Positions 1 through 7,771 of a stretch of 13,528 nt of DNA are shown piece by piece. This DNA comes from Flavobacteriales bacterium UBA979. Its GTDB lineage: Bacteria; Bacteroidota; Bacteroidia; Flavobacteriales_D; Sanyastnellaceae. The DNA lies in contig DBBR01000078.1 of the NCBI GenBank assembly GCA_002292325.1, forward strand, positions 1-13,528. Reading direction: 5' to 3'. The position numbers and the translations under genes were made by a program. Below the pieces are notes generated by a model. That model saw only the letters and a program-made list of their open reading frames with translations. It made no database searches and had not been told where the DNA came from. Position 1 is the first letter of the stretch; every line of letters begins with the position of its first letter.

Positions 1-1068
1 TTCACGGGGTGTGCCGTGAATGATTCCAATCAACTTACAGAGGGGGAGGTGATGAGCTTTGCGAAAAATCACCTTGAATCTCAAGTTGGGTATGATGAGG
101 CGGTTGCACCATACATAGCGGGATTGTCAACTGAAACAAAGTATTTCACTACAGGTCAAAAATCGCCGTTGAATGCCAATTTAGATAACGTTGACGCTTC
201 TTGGTTCTTTGAAGATTCAGTGAAGGCTGAAATCATGGATGTGCAGTTGTACGGAACGGGAGCTAGTGTGATGGGGGTCATGTACTTTCATACTCTCGGT
301 GAAGTCGGTATGCGTTCGTTTCACGGAACAGTCGTTCGAGATGGTGATCGACTGCGCTGGGATCGATGGTTTCACCAAGACCATGGACAGCTTGCTGAGA
401 ATTTCATTCCGAACGATTCTGAAGTGGAAGGTGCCGTCAGTCTATGCAACTCAATGGCGTGGAGTACGCTTCAGGGTGACGGATCGGTTGCTGGTGAGAT
501 TTCCGATTCGTTGATAGCATTGGATCCGTCAATGGCTCTAGCGCATGTCGGATCTCTATGGCGCGCTTGGTTCCAAGGAGATGGAGAAACATGGGAATCT
601 CATGCAGCTGCAGCTGTTGAGAAGAGCAAGGATCCTGCGACTAAATATTATTTCATGTCCCATTCAGAAGCCTTTGGAGATCAATTGGAGAATGCACAAA
701 AGGCTTACGCATTAGCTTCGGACTCACCTTTAGCACAAATAAATTACGCTTGGAACTTGATGGGAACGGACGATGCAGCTGCCAGGGTTATTCTGGAGCA
801 AACCGCAAACCGTTGGGGCTCATTGGGAGCACCTCATAATCTGTTAGGTTACTTGAATATGCGTGAAGGCGATATGGACCGTGCCGAAAATTCCTTTAAA
901 ATGTATGTGCGATTGGCACCTGATGTGGCAAATGCACACGATAGCATGGGTGATTTTTATGCAAAGAAAGGGGACAACGAAAATGCACGTGCCTGTTATA
1001 CAAAGGCCATTGAATTGGATGATTCGTTCGAGTCATCGAAGAAAAAAATGGCAGAATTGGACTCTTAA
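1..1068 (+). CDS. TPR-containing lipoprotein, 5' end outside the window
   Basis: The frame is open from the first base of the window, so the gene is probably cut at its 5' end. A GTG at 16 could serve as a start, but the codons just before it read F-T-G-C-A, which fits the end of a lipoprotein signal peptide with the lipidated cysteine at bases 10-12. I therefore read this as a mature lipoprotein lacking its signal sequence in the window. Numbered from the GTG, residues about 20-125 alternate short strands and contain FHGTVVRDGDRLRWDRWF, which resembles a SnoaL/NTF2-like fold (weak). Residues about 272-339 are two clear TPR units (GYLNMREGDMDRAENSF and GDFYAKKGDNENARACYTKAIEL), with degenerate helical repeats before them. 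The protein is probably anchored in the envelope and makes protein contacts; no substrate can be named. It converges with another TPR lipoprotein gene. Confidence 0.8.
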   Translation, partial: FTGCAVNDSNQLTEGEVMSFAKNHLESQVGYDEAVAPYIAGLSTETKYFTTGQKSPLNANLDNVDASWFFEDSVKAEIMDVQLYGTGASVMGVMYFHTLGEVGMRSFHGTVVRDGDRLRWDRWFHQDHGQLAENFIPNDSEVEGAVSLCNSMAWSTLQGDGSVAGEISDSLIALDPSMALAHVGSLWRAWFQGDGETWESHAAAAVEKSKDPATKYYFMSHSEAFGDQLENAQKAYALASDSPLAQINYAWNLMGTDDAAARVILEQTANRWGSLGAPHNLLGYLNMREGDMDRAENSFKMYVRLAPDVANAHDSMGDFYAKKGDNENARACYTKAIELDDSFESSKKKMAELDS

Positions 1069-1085
1069 AAGGACTCTATTCCGAA

Positions 1086-1102
1086 CAGCATTCAGAATGC
1101 TG
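1086..1102. repeat. 17-base palindrome downstream of the TPR gene
   Basis: CAGCATTC and GAATGCTG form a perfect 8-base inverted repeat around a single central A. As RNA it could form a 7-bp stem with a 3-base loop. It lies 18 bases after the stop of the plus-strand TPR gene and just before the strong terminator, so it may be an accessory 3' hairpin that protects or pauses the transcript. It has no T-run of its own. Confidence 0.5.
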
Positions 1103-1108
1103 AACAAT

Positions 1109-1139
1109 AAAAAATCCCGGGAGTACCCCGGGATTTTTT
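1109..1139. terminator. Bidirectional rho-independent terminator
   Basis: The left arm AAAAAATCCCGGG (1109-1121) is perfectly complementary to the right arm CCCGGGATTTTTT (1127-1139), with loop AGTAC. The core is a GC-rich 6-bp stem; the A-run on one side and T-run on the other give a U-tract on either strand. It lies between two convergent genes ending at 1068 (plus) and 1174 (minus), so it can end both transcripts. Confidence 0.93.
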
Positions 1140-1173
1140 TGTTTCAACTGCTCCATTGTTCGCTTGGATGAGG

Positions 1174-2244
1174 CTATTCGGCATTCAATGCTCGTTCCTT
1201 GGCCAGTGCTGCGACGGTGTAGTCAGGTTTCAGCTTCAAAGCCTCCGTATAATCTGCAAGTGCGCCAGTCACATCGCCTAGACTTTCGCGTGCTAAACCA
1301 CGGTTCAAAAACGCCTGGTGATAATAAGGAAGGTGTTCTATCGCTTGCGTGAACCAGTACTCTGCACTGTCATAAGCACTGAGGTATTCTAAGTAAATAA
1401 ATCCCTGGTTAAACGACGCCGTTGCATTGGTCGAATCGATGGTGAGTATTTCGCGGTAAAGTTGAAGGGCTTGTTCGTTTCGAGACTCCTCCTGTAAGAA
1501 AATTGCGAGATTATAACGCGCTTCAACGGATTGGGGACGCAGTTCGATGGCCGATCGATAAAACTCTTCCGCAAGCGGATTGCCTTGTTCGGCTAGGTAA
1601 AGCCCGAGACTGATGAAGCCGTCAAAAAAATTAGGATTGACTTCCAATGCCGTTTGGTAAGAACTAATGGCCTTGTCGGGGACTCCAGTGGACGCGTAAA
1701 TCTTGCCTTTCATCCAATAAGCTTCGTGCAATTGATCGTTGATGCGGAGGGCTTCGTTTAAGTCGTCAAACGCACGTTCAAACTGCTTGAGATGAATATT
1801 GAATTCTGCACGTTTGAGTAAGCACATCGTACTTCCACGAGCATAAGCCACACAGTTGTCCAATTCTGTAAGGCATGCGTCAAAATTTTGCATGCGATAC
1901 AACATATCCACTCGATTTTCCCAACCAAGAGCAAAACTGGAGTCGGCTTTCAATGCCAATCCCCAATCCTCAAATGCCCCTTGTGGATCGCCTTGGGTTA
2001 CCTTCCAAATAGCGCGTTGGTGGTATCCATCGGGAGCATTTGGGCTCTGAATGATCGCATCATCCAGTTCAGATAGATCAGCTGTGGGATCCTCTGGCGC
2101 ATTCGCTGGCTGTTCGTGGTTATTGCAGCCGATCAGCAGGCCAGCGATGAAGATGAGAGGGGCGGAAACAGCAAGGGCACTTGCTAAAAGTGCCCTAACC
2201 GTTGGTGCGAATGAACGCTTCATTTTTTTTGGTTGCCCATTCAT
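1174..2244 (-). CDS. TPR-repeat lipoprotein downstream of recA
   Basis: 356 residues. The N-terminus has basic residues followed by a hydrophobic stretch (about 20-39) ending in the lipobox LIGC, with the lipidated cysteine at residue 40; the following residues are polar (NNHEQPANAPEDP), typical of an exported lipoprotein. From about residue 70 to the end there are roughly eight TPR units in tandem, for example units containing GKIYASTGVPDKAISSYQ and GLARESLGDVTGALADYTEA. It is likely a membrane-anchored scaffold; its partner is not known. The start at 2244 overlaps the recA stop (TAATG), which suggests translational coupling. A second ATG at 2223 would give a shorter signal peptide (cysteine 33) and cannot be excluded. 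The gene ends at the shared bidirectional terminator. Identification as a TPR lipoprotein is firm; its role is unknown. Confidence 0.9.
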   Translation of the reverse strand: MNGQPKKMKRSFAPTVRALLASALAVSAPLIFIAGLLIGCNNHEQPANAPEDPTADLSELDDAIIQSPNAPDGYHQRAIWKVTQGDPQGAFEDWGLALKADSSFALGWENRVDMLYRMQNFDACLTELDNCVAYARGSTMCLLKRAEFNIHLKQFERAFDDLNEALRINDQLHEAYWMKGKIYASTGVPDKAISSYQTALEVNPNFFDGFISLGLYLAEQGNPLAEEFYRSAIELRPQSVEARYNLAIFLQEESRNEQALQLYREILTIDSTNATASFNQGFIYLEYLSAYDSAEYWFTQAIEHLPYYHQAFLNRGLARESLGDVTGALADYTEALKLKPDYTVAALAKERALNAE

Positions 2245-3275
2245 TAGACCGCTTCGACCTCTTCAACGAGTTTAGGAGCTGTTTCCTTTCGAATGGTTTC
2301 CTTGATTTTACCTTCCAATTCTTCCATCAGCTCTGGGTTGTCTTCAATGAGGTTGCGCACCGCATCTCGGCCTTGACCCAATTTGGTTTCGCCGTAACTA
2401 AACCAGGAACCGGATTTCTTAATGATGTTCATGTCCACGCCGAGGTCAATGATTTCTCCAGACTTGGAGATGCCTTGTCCATAAAGAATATCAAATTCCG
2501 CTCGTCGGAAAGGCGGAGCGACTTTGTTTTTGACCACTTTAACTTTGGTTCGGTTACCCAACACCTTATCTCCATCTTTCAGTTGCGTTGAGCGGCGAAT
2601 GTCAAGACGAACAGAAGAGTAGAACTTCAAGGCATTTCCTCCCGTTGTCGTCTCAGGATTCCCAAACATCACACCGATTTTTTCACGCAATTGATTGATG
2701 AAGATGCAGCAACATCCTGTTTTGCTGATGGATCCTGTGAGTTTTCGCAAGGCCTTGGACATCAATCTTGCCTGCAGACCAACAGAAGAGTCAGACATTT
2801 CCCCTTCGATCTCAGCGCGCGGTGTAAGCGCTGCTACAGAGTCGATGACAATCAAGTCAATGGCTCCAGAACGAATGAGGTTGTCAGCAATTTCCAATCC
2901 TTGCTCACCGTTATCTGGCTGGGAGATGAGCAAATTTTCGGTGTCAACACCTAAGTTTTCAGCATAGAACTTATCGAATGCGTGCTCCGCGTCAATGAAC
3001 GCACAAATTCCACCTTGCTTTTGAGCCTGAGCGATGGCATGCACTGCCAGTGTGGTTTTACCGGAACTTTCAGGCCCGTATATTTCGACCACTCGACCTC
3101 GTGGATATCCTTGGATGCCGAGCGCAAGATCCAAAGTCAATGAACCCGAGGGAATGGATTCGATGGCTTCAACCGCCTCATCCCCCAATTTCATGACAGC
3201 TCCTTTGCCGTATGTTTTGTCCATGCGGTCCAAAGTCAATTGGAGCGCTTTCATTTTTTGTGTGTCTGTAGACAT
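2244..3275 (-). CDS. recA: Recombinase A (RecA)
   Basis: 343 residues, a normal length for RecA. It forms ATP-dependent filaments on single-stranded DNA, drives strand exchange and, where LexA is present, stimulates its self-cleavage. Visible motifs: the MAW region with GKGAVMKLG (about 23-31), Walker A GPESSGKT (67-74), the conserved DAEHAFD (95-101), Walker B LIVID (141-145), and the DNA-binding loop L2 with [16 protein letters not shown] (204-219). The C-terminus is acidic and ends in VEEVEAV, as is usual. Three consecutive cysteines (188-190) before [11 protein letters not shown] are, from memory, a common Bacteroidota variant rather than a defect. It is downstream of bcp on the same strand with a 103-base gap that contains small palindromes, and it overlaps the following TPR lipoprotein gene at TAATG. 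Everything needed for activity appears intact. Confidence 0.99.
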   Translation of the reverse strand: MSTDTQKMKALQLTLDRMDKTYGKGAVMKLGDEAVEAIESIPSGSLTLDLALGIQGYPRGRVVEIYGPESSGKTTLAVHAIAQAQKQGGICAFIDAEHAFDKFYAENLGVDTENLLISQPDNGEQGLEIADNLIRSGAIDLIVIDSVAALTPRAEIEGEMSDSSVGLQARLMSKALRKLTGSISKTGCCCIFINQLREKIGVMFGNPETTTGGNALKFYSSVRLDIRRSTQLKDGDKVLGNRTKVKVVKNKVAPPFRRAEFDILYGQGISKSGEIIDLGVDMNIIKKSGSWFSYGETKLGQGRDAVRNLIEDNPELMEELEGKIKETIRKETAPKLVEEVEAV

Positions 3276-3291
3276 TTTTTCTTGTTTTGGA

Positions 3292-3354
3292 CGAAGGTAT
3301 CTTACCTACATCGTAATGGACTTACGGAGTAGGGTGTTTTTTGTCAACGATGTA
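3292..3354 (-). promoter_or_regulatory. Candidate recA promoter/operator region with two inverted repeats
   Basis: Upstream of recA on its own strand there is AGGTA-N3-TACCT (3295-3307), ending 19 bases before the ATG, and a perfect 8-base inverted repeat TACATCGT (3307-3314) / ACGATGTA (3347-3354) separated by 32 bases. Read on the minus strand, TACCTTCG (3299-3292) matches the Bacteroidota -7 consensus TAnnTTTG in 7 of 8 positions, but no convincing -33 element sits at the right distance. An operator or the bcp 3' hairpin are both possible readings. The repeats are seen directly; the function is inference. Confidence 0.3.
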
Positions 3355-3378
3355 CCCACTTTTGTGTTCGTGAGCAGG

Positions 3379-3855
3379 TTACAGTCCAAACCCAGCCAAT
3401 ACTTCGGCCGCATGGTCTTTGGTTTTTGGCTTCAGAATGACAGATTGAATCGTCCCCTGTTCATCAATTAAAAAGGTCGTCCGATGTGTGCCCTCGTATT
3501 CTTTGCCCATGAATTTCTTCAATCCCCAAACCCCAAATGCTTGATGGAGCGAACGATCTTCATCGCAGGCTAAATCAAATCGGATTCCGTACTTGTCGAT
3601 GAACTTCTGGTGCTTTGCCGCTGGATCTGGACTGACACCGAGGATAGAAATCTCTGCCTCCATGAGCGCGTCGTAGTTTTCCGTCAGATTGCAGGCTTGT
3701 GCAGTGCAACCTGGCGTCATATCACGGGGATAAAAGTACAAGGCTAGTTTTTTGCCCGCATAATCAGACAGCGAACGAACAGAACCGTCTTGCACGGTTG
3801 TTTGAAAAGCAGGTGCCGCTGATCCAGCGGCCAATGGTGAGGCGATTTGTTCCAT
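3379..3855 (-). CDS. bcp: Thioredoxin-dependent peroxiredoxin, BCP/PrxQ family
   Basis: 158 residues, typical for the family. It reduces hydrogen peroxide and organic hydroperoxides in the cytoplasm using thioredoxin. The thioredoxin fold starts with APAFQTTVQDG, followed by the active site PRDMTPGCTAQAC: the peroxidatic cysteine is C50 within the TPGCT motif and the resolving cysteine is C55, the CX4C spacing of atypical 2-Cys PrxQ proteins. The conserved FGVWG and THRTTFLID segments follow. No signal peptide is visible. It is the first gene of a minus-strand run leading to recA, divergent from priA across 72 bases, and may have its own promoter there, although I cannot point to one. Placement with recA and priA would fit a stress-response neighbourhood, but this is only proximity. 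Confidence 0.96.
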   Translation of the reverse strand: MEQIASPLAAGSAAPAFQTTVQDGSVRSLSDYAGKKLALYFYPRDMTPGCTAQACNLTENYDALMEAEISILGVSPDPAAKHQKFIDKYGIRFDLACDEDRSLHQAFGVWGLKKFMGKEYEGTHRTTFLIDEQGTIQSVILKPKTKDHAAEVLAGFGL

Positions 3856-3927
3856 GTTTAAATAACCGAATTTTTTCCTGCATGTTCGTTACCCATCTCT
3901 GCATTATTCTTCTCAATTTGCCAATTC
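3856..3927. other. Divergent bcp-priA intergenic region
   Basis: These 72 AT-rich bases must hold the 5' control signals for bcp (leftward) and priA (rightward). The only motif near the Bacteroidota -7 consensus is TCAATTTG at 3913-3920 facing priA (7 of 8), which would put the transcript start almost on the priA ATG. No clear -33 element, hairpin or Shine-Dalgarno sequence is seen for either gene. Confidence 0.35.
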
Positions 3928-6420
3928 ATGTCGAATCCATGCCAATATGTAGACGTCCTTGTGCCGTTGCCTTTGCCCAAGCTCTTGACATATTCCCTTG
4001 AAGGGGTTGAAGAGGAGGTTGTTGAGGGCATGCGGGCGGTTGTGCAAGTAGGGGTTCGAAGGATGTATACCGGTTTGATCTGGAAATTGCATAACGAGGC
4101 TCCGGCCGCTTATTCTGCTCGCCCCATAGAAACCTTGATCGATGTGCGTCCGGTGATCACGCCATCCCAGAGAGCACTGTGGACTTGGATGGCGGAGTAT
4201 TACATGTGCACCCGCGGTGAAGTCATGGCTGCCGCACTACCGGCCGGCCTGAAATTATCGAGTCAATCGCGATTGGTCATCCATCCTGAGGCAATTGATT
4301 CGAAATTAAACACGGTGGATTCTCGGTCGAAGGATTTATTCCAAGCCATTCAGACACGGGGGGGCATTCAACTATCTGAAGCAGGACCCATCTTGGATTT
4401 GAAGAATCCTCAGCGATGGGTCAATCAATTGTTAGAGGCTCAATTGGTTGTTTCGGAAGAGGAATGGAAAGAGCGTTATCGGCCCAAAATGGAGCGAACG
4501 ATTCGGCTGCATGATGATTTCCGGAACGAGGAAGTTTTGATGGAGCTGTTGAGTCAGTTGGATGCACGTGCACCGAAACAAGCGCGAATCCTGGAGGCGT
4601 TCTTGGCATTGTCCAAGTCTTCGGAAGGTGTTTTTGATGATGTGCTCAATGAAAAACAGGTCTTATCACATGCTGAGGCTGCGACTTCCACGCTAAAGCG
4701 CATGGAGCAAAAAGGCATCTGGCAGCGGGATGAGCGGCCCGTTAAGGGAGAGTTGTCCACCAAGAAAAGCGAGCAGAAGCCGTTGCCAGAGTTAAGTGAC
4801 ATGCAACTCCAAGCGTTTCGGTCATTGGCTGCAAGCCGGGAAAACAAGCGGATGGCTTTGTTGCACGGTGTAACAGGATCGGGCAAAACGGAAGTCTACA
4901 TTCATCTCATTGCGGATGCCTTGGAACAGGGGCAAACCGTGTTGTTTTTGGTTCCTGAAATCGCTCTTACGACGCAGCTGATTCAACGAATGGCCATTCA
5001 TTTTGAACGGTACATGCATGTGTATCATAGCCGATTTACAACCCGTGAACAGACCGAAACTTGGCTGAGTGTTTTGGGAAAACCGGGGGCTCAAAAGACG
5101 CCCCAATTGATCATCGGTCCTCGTTCAGCTTTGTTTTTACCCATGCAAAATCTTGGGCTGATTGTGGTTGACGAGGAACATGAACCAAGTTTCAAACAAT
5201 TTGATCCTGCGCCGCGCTATCAAGCAAGGGACGTCGCCATGTGGATGGCCCAAAAGGCCGCTGCGTTTTTAGTGTTAGGCTCAGCCACACCTTCTGTTGA
5301 ATCACACTGGTTTGCTGAAACTGGCAAAATGGACCGGGTGGAAATGACGGAGCGATTCGGTGGAGTGATGTTGCCTGAAATTTGGTGTGCTGACATGAAA
5401 AAAGCACACCGTCAGCGGGCAATGCACGGTCATTTTTCGCGGTTGCTCAAGCAGGAGATGGAGTCGGTATTGAAGGAGGGGCGCCAAGTGATTCTCTTTC
5501 AAAATCGACGCGGTTACAGCCCGATGTGGCAATGTGATATGTGCGCATGGATTCCGGAATGTGAACGATGTGATGTTCCATTGACGTTGCATAAATGGAA
5601 GAATGAGTTGAATTGTCATCATTGCGGTTATCGGATTGATCCACCTCCACCGAATTGTGCGTCATGCGGAAAATCTGTAATGAAGCCCAAGGGATTGGGC
5701 ACTGAGCGAATCGAGGAGGAGTTGGCTGAATTGTTTCCAACAGCTCGGGTAGCTCGAATGGATGCAGACACCACCCGAAGCCGAAACAGCCATCAGCGAC
5801 TCGTTCAAGCATTTGCAAGTCGACAATTCGAGATTTTGGTAGGAACGCAAATGGTCACCAAGGGACTTGATTTTGAACACGTAGGATTGGTGGGCGTTTT
5901 AAGCGCGGATCGCATGTTGAATTTTCCGGATTTCCGAAGTTTTGAGCGAGCGTTCCAAATGCTGACCCAAGTGGCTGGTCGCGCTGGTCGCGCTGGGGAT
6001 CGAGGAAAGGTGATTTTACAGACGTACAATCCGGATCATTGGGTGATCACCAAGGTCATGGCGAATGACTATCAGGGCTTGGTCCATCAAGAATTGATAG
6101 AGCGGAAAAATTACCGTTATCCCCCGTTTGTACGATTGATTAGGTTGACCCTTCGGCATACCGATGTTGCACGGTTGGATGTTGCGTCAGAGGTGCTTGC
6201 AAACCGTCTCAAACAGCGATTTGTGGGCCGGGTAATTGGTCCGGAAACGCCGATGATTAGTCGCATCAATGATCTACATCATCGCGTGCTATTGCTAAAA
6301 TTTGAACGTGAAACGTCACCGGTTCAGTATAAGCCGCTTCTGGCAGCCGATCTCGAAGCGTTTCAGTCGGATGATCGGTTTAAGCGAATTCGAATTACCG
6401 TGGACGTTGACCCGGCCTGA
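3928..6420 (+). CDS. priA: Primosomal protein N' (replication restart helicase PriA)
   Basis: 830 residues, longer than the E. coli protein (732). PriA is a 3'-to-5' superfamily 2 helicase that recognises stalled or D-loop forks and reloads the replisome after RecA-mediated repair. The N-terminal 3'-end binding domain opens with YVDVLVPLPLPKLLTYSL (about 7-24). Helicase motifs: Walker A GVTGSGKT (314-321), DEEH box (415-418), LGSATPS, GTQMVTKGLDF (639-649) and QVAGRAGRAG (681-690). Eight cysteines at 536, 539, 545, 548, 563, 566, 577 and 580 are spaced as the two zinc-binding clusters. A C-terminal domain follows (about 730-830). The start at 3928 is nine codons before the conserved YVDVLVPLPLP segment, so it fits. 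The 3' end overlaps the convergent beta-propeller gene by 26 bases, leaving no room for a terminator after the stop. Confidence 0.98.
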   Translation: MSNPCQYVDVLVPLPLPKLLTYSLEGVEEEVVEGMRAVVQVGVRRMYTGLIWKLHNEAPAAYSARPIETLIDVRPVITPSQRALWTWMAEYYMCTRGEVMAAALPAGLKLSSQSRLVIHPEAIDSKLNTVDSRSKDLFQAIQTRGGIQLSEAGPILDLKNPQRWVNQLLEAQLVVSEEEWKERYRPKMERTIRLHDDFRNEEVLMELLSQLDARAPKQARILEAFLALSKSSEGVFDDVLNEKQVLSHAEAATSTLKRMEQKGIWQRDERPVKGELSTKKSEQKPLPELSDMQLQAFRSLAASRENKRMALLHGVTGSGKTEVYIHLIADALEQGQTVLFLVPEIALTTQLIQRMAIHFERYMHVYHSRFTTREQTETWLSVLGKPGAQKTPQLIIGPRSALFLPMQNLGLIVVDEEHEPSFKQFDPAPRYQARDVAMWMAQKAAAFLVLGSATPSVESHWFAETGKMDRVEMTERFGGVMLPEIWCADMKKAHRQRAMHGHFSRLLKQEMESVLKEGRQVILFQNRRGYSPMWQCDMCAWIPECERCDVPLTLHKWKNELNCHHCGYRIDPPPPNCASCGKSVMKPKGLGTERIEEELAELFPTARVARMDADTTRSRNSHQRLVQAFASRQFEILVGTQMVTKGLDFEHVGLVGVLSADRMLNFPDFRSFERAFQMLTQVAGRAGRAGDRGKVILQTYNPDHWVITKVMANDYQGLVHQELIERKNYRYPPFVRLIRLTLRHTDVARLDVASEVLANRLKQRFVGRVIGPETPMISRINDLHHRVLLLKFERETSPVQYKPLLAADLEAFQSDDRFKRIRITVDVDPA

Positions 6421-7468
6421 TGGCGAACGCCCGTCCAGAAGGTGATTGGACCTGCCAAATTTGATTTGCGGTGACATCAAAACCTAAGCGGTCTGCACCA
6501 ATATGAACGGGAGCATTGGGTAAATCCATGTTCGATTCATGCATCAATTGTCCAACGGTGTTGAATACGCGGAGTGTCCATCTTCCGGCCATGTAGGACT
6601 CGACTCGCAATGCGTTGATGGTCCACTGCACGGATTCTGTCGCCTCCAGAGGAGTGATTGAACTGATCGCTCCGAATCCATGGAAAGAGGGCGTTCCGCT
6701 GCCGCTGTTTGCTACCCCCAATGTGTCTGTGGCGACAGCATAGCTAATGTCTGCGGGGTTGGAAAGGCCCGACCCTGCGCCCTGTACAACGATTTCAGAA
6801 GTACTGAAGTCGTTGGAGTACCGTGTGATGCGAGCAGGTGACCACGAACTGACATAAAATCGACCTTCACCGTCCATGTCGATTCCGTCGAGGTTGCCCA
6901 TGCCCGTGTTGGCGACTACCGGATTGAATGCGCCCGTTTCCAAGTCGACACTCAAAATTGAAGCATTGTTGCCCCAATTGACCACCAATGCTCGGTTATT
7001 CGCCTCGTCTATGACCACCCCGTTCGGAGTCGTTCCGGTAGAAGAGACCAATATTTCACTCGTCATAGTGCTGGGGTCGGATATGTCAATGCGATGCAGC
7101 TTGCCCGATGAAAAATCGCTGATGACCAACTCGCCGGAACGACTGCCCATGCCATTCAAAAAACCGGCGCCCGAAATATTGATGCTTCCGACCAGAGCTG
7201 CTGTGGTCAGGTCGTATGCCCTAACAGTGTTGTTTCCAATGGCGTAGAGGTGTCCATCGACGACTTCCATTCCATGGCTCGCAGTCGCATTCCCGAAGAA
7301 TTCGTAACTGAGTCCGCCATCGGCAGTCGAAAGAATGGAGTTGTTATTGGAAATGAACCAGCGATTTTCAGTGGGGTCATACTCGGCAGCTTCGATGTTA
7401 CCGGGTGTTTGCGAATGTGCAACAAGTGCAGGCAAGGCTGCAGTTAAGAGTAAGAAGAGGTGTTTCAT
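6395..7468 (-). CDS. Secreted beta-propeller protein with T9SS-like C-terminal domain
   Basis: 357 residues from the ATG at 7468, which overlaps the stop of the upstream gene as ATGA; a longer frame from 7558 would run back through that gene and is unlikely. Residues 1-19 (MKHLFLLLTAALPALVAHS) are a signal peptide with probable cleavage before Q20. Residues about 20-275 hold repeated strands such as NGVVIDEANNRALVVNWG and DGIDMDGEGRFYVSSW, typical of an SMP-30/NHL-like beta-propeller. The last 80 residues contain WTLRVFNTVGQLMHE and end in FAIRPGQRPR, resembling a type A T9SS sorting domain, but the usual PNP and GVY signatures are absent. The protein is therefore probably exported to the periplasm and possibly to the cell surface. 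No catalytic residue set or ligand can be named. It is last in a minus-strand run and overlaps priA tail to tail. Confidence 0.8.
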   Translation of the reverse strand: MKHLFLLLTAALPALVAHSQTPGNIEAAEYDPTENRWFISNNNSILSTADGGLSYEFFGNATASHGMEVVDGHLYAIGNNTVRAYDLTTAALVGSINISGAGFLNGMGSRSGELVISDFSSGKLHRIDISDPSTMTSEILVSSTGTTPNGVVIDEANNRALVVNWGNNASILSVDLETGAFNPVVANTGMGNLDGIDMDGEGRFYVSSWSPARITRYSNDFSTSEIVVQGAGSGLSNPADISYAVATDTLGVANSGSGTPSFHGFGAISSITPLEATESVQWTINALRVESYMAGRWTLRVFNTVGQLMHESNMDLPNAPVHIGADRLGFDVTANQIWQVQSPSGRAFAIRPGQRPR

Positions 7469-7767
7469 TCTGAGGAGGTCAGTTGAGATTTTACGTAAAG
7501 TCGGGTGATGCCAAACCAAAACAAGGAGAACAATGCGGTAGCTCCTAAAGCGTACCAAACAAACTGGAACGGTTCAGCTACTTGCGGCACGGGTGGTGCA
7601 TCCCAAACGCTTCCCGCCTCACCGTGCAAGATGGCGCGAATGCGCCTCCATGAATTTCGCATCAGATAATAACTTCCCAACCCCACAATTGGAGCGAGTA
7701 TGAGCCACGCGCGAAACCAAGGTTCGTAGATGGCTTTTTTGTCTGTGTCGTTAATCAACTTATTCAT
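7465..7767 (-). CDS. Small two-TM membrane protein, unknown function
   Basis: 100 residues from the ATG at 7767, chosen because it starts 4 bases after the yggS stop; an ATG at 7824 would overlap yggS by 53 bases. Two hydrophobic segments are visible, about 17-36 (WFRAWLILAPIVGLGSYYLM) and 68-92 (around FVWYALGATALFSLFWFGIT), joined by a soluble loop that is basic at first (RNSWRRIRAILHG) and then proline-rich (WDAPPVPQVAEP). By the positive-inside rule the loop is probably cytoplasmic. The stop overlaps the next start as ATGA, so it is likely translated together with the secreted beta-propeller protein. I do not recognise a family. Coding status is supported mainly by the tight packing and by the coherent membrane pattern. 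Confidence 0.72.
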   Translation of the reverse strand: MNKLINDTDKKAIYEPWFRAWLILAPIVGLGSYYLMRNSWRRIRAILHGEAGSVWDAPPVPQVAEPFQFVWYALGATALFSLFWFGITRLYVKSQLTSSE

Positions 7768-7771
7768 GTCG

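Noticed and set aside
2706..2714. Three consecutive cysteines in RecA (188-190)
   Set aside because: Unusual compared with E. coli but, as far as I recall, common in Bacteroidota RecA, so not a novelty.
3913..3920. TCAATTTG as a -7 promoter element for a leaderless priA transcript
   Set aside because: Matches 7 of 8 consensus positions but has no -33 element at the right distance; such matches arise by chance in AT-rich gaps.
5971..5999. Short direct repeat GGTCGCGCT in priA
   Set aside because: It is simply the coding of GRAGRAG in helicase motif VI.
4421..6029. Several long minus-strand open frames inside priA
   Set aside because: They lie opposite a fully conserved helicase gene, show no domain or signal peptide and have shadow-like composition.
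7469..7558. Upstream extension of the beta-propeller gene to 7558
   Set aside because: It runs back through the two-TM gene and places 30 unlikely residues before a perfect signal peptide; the ATG at 7468 overlaps the previous stop as ATGA.
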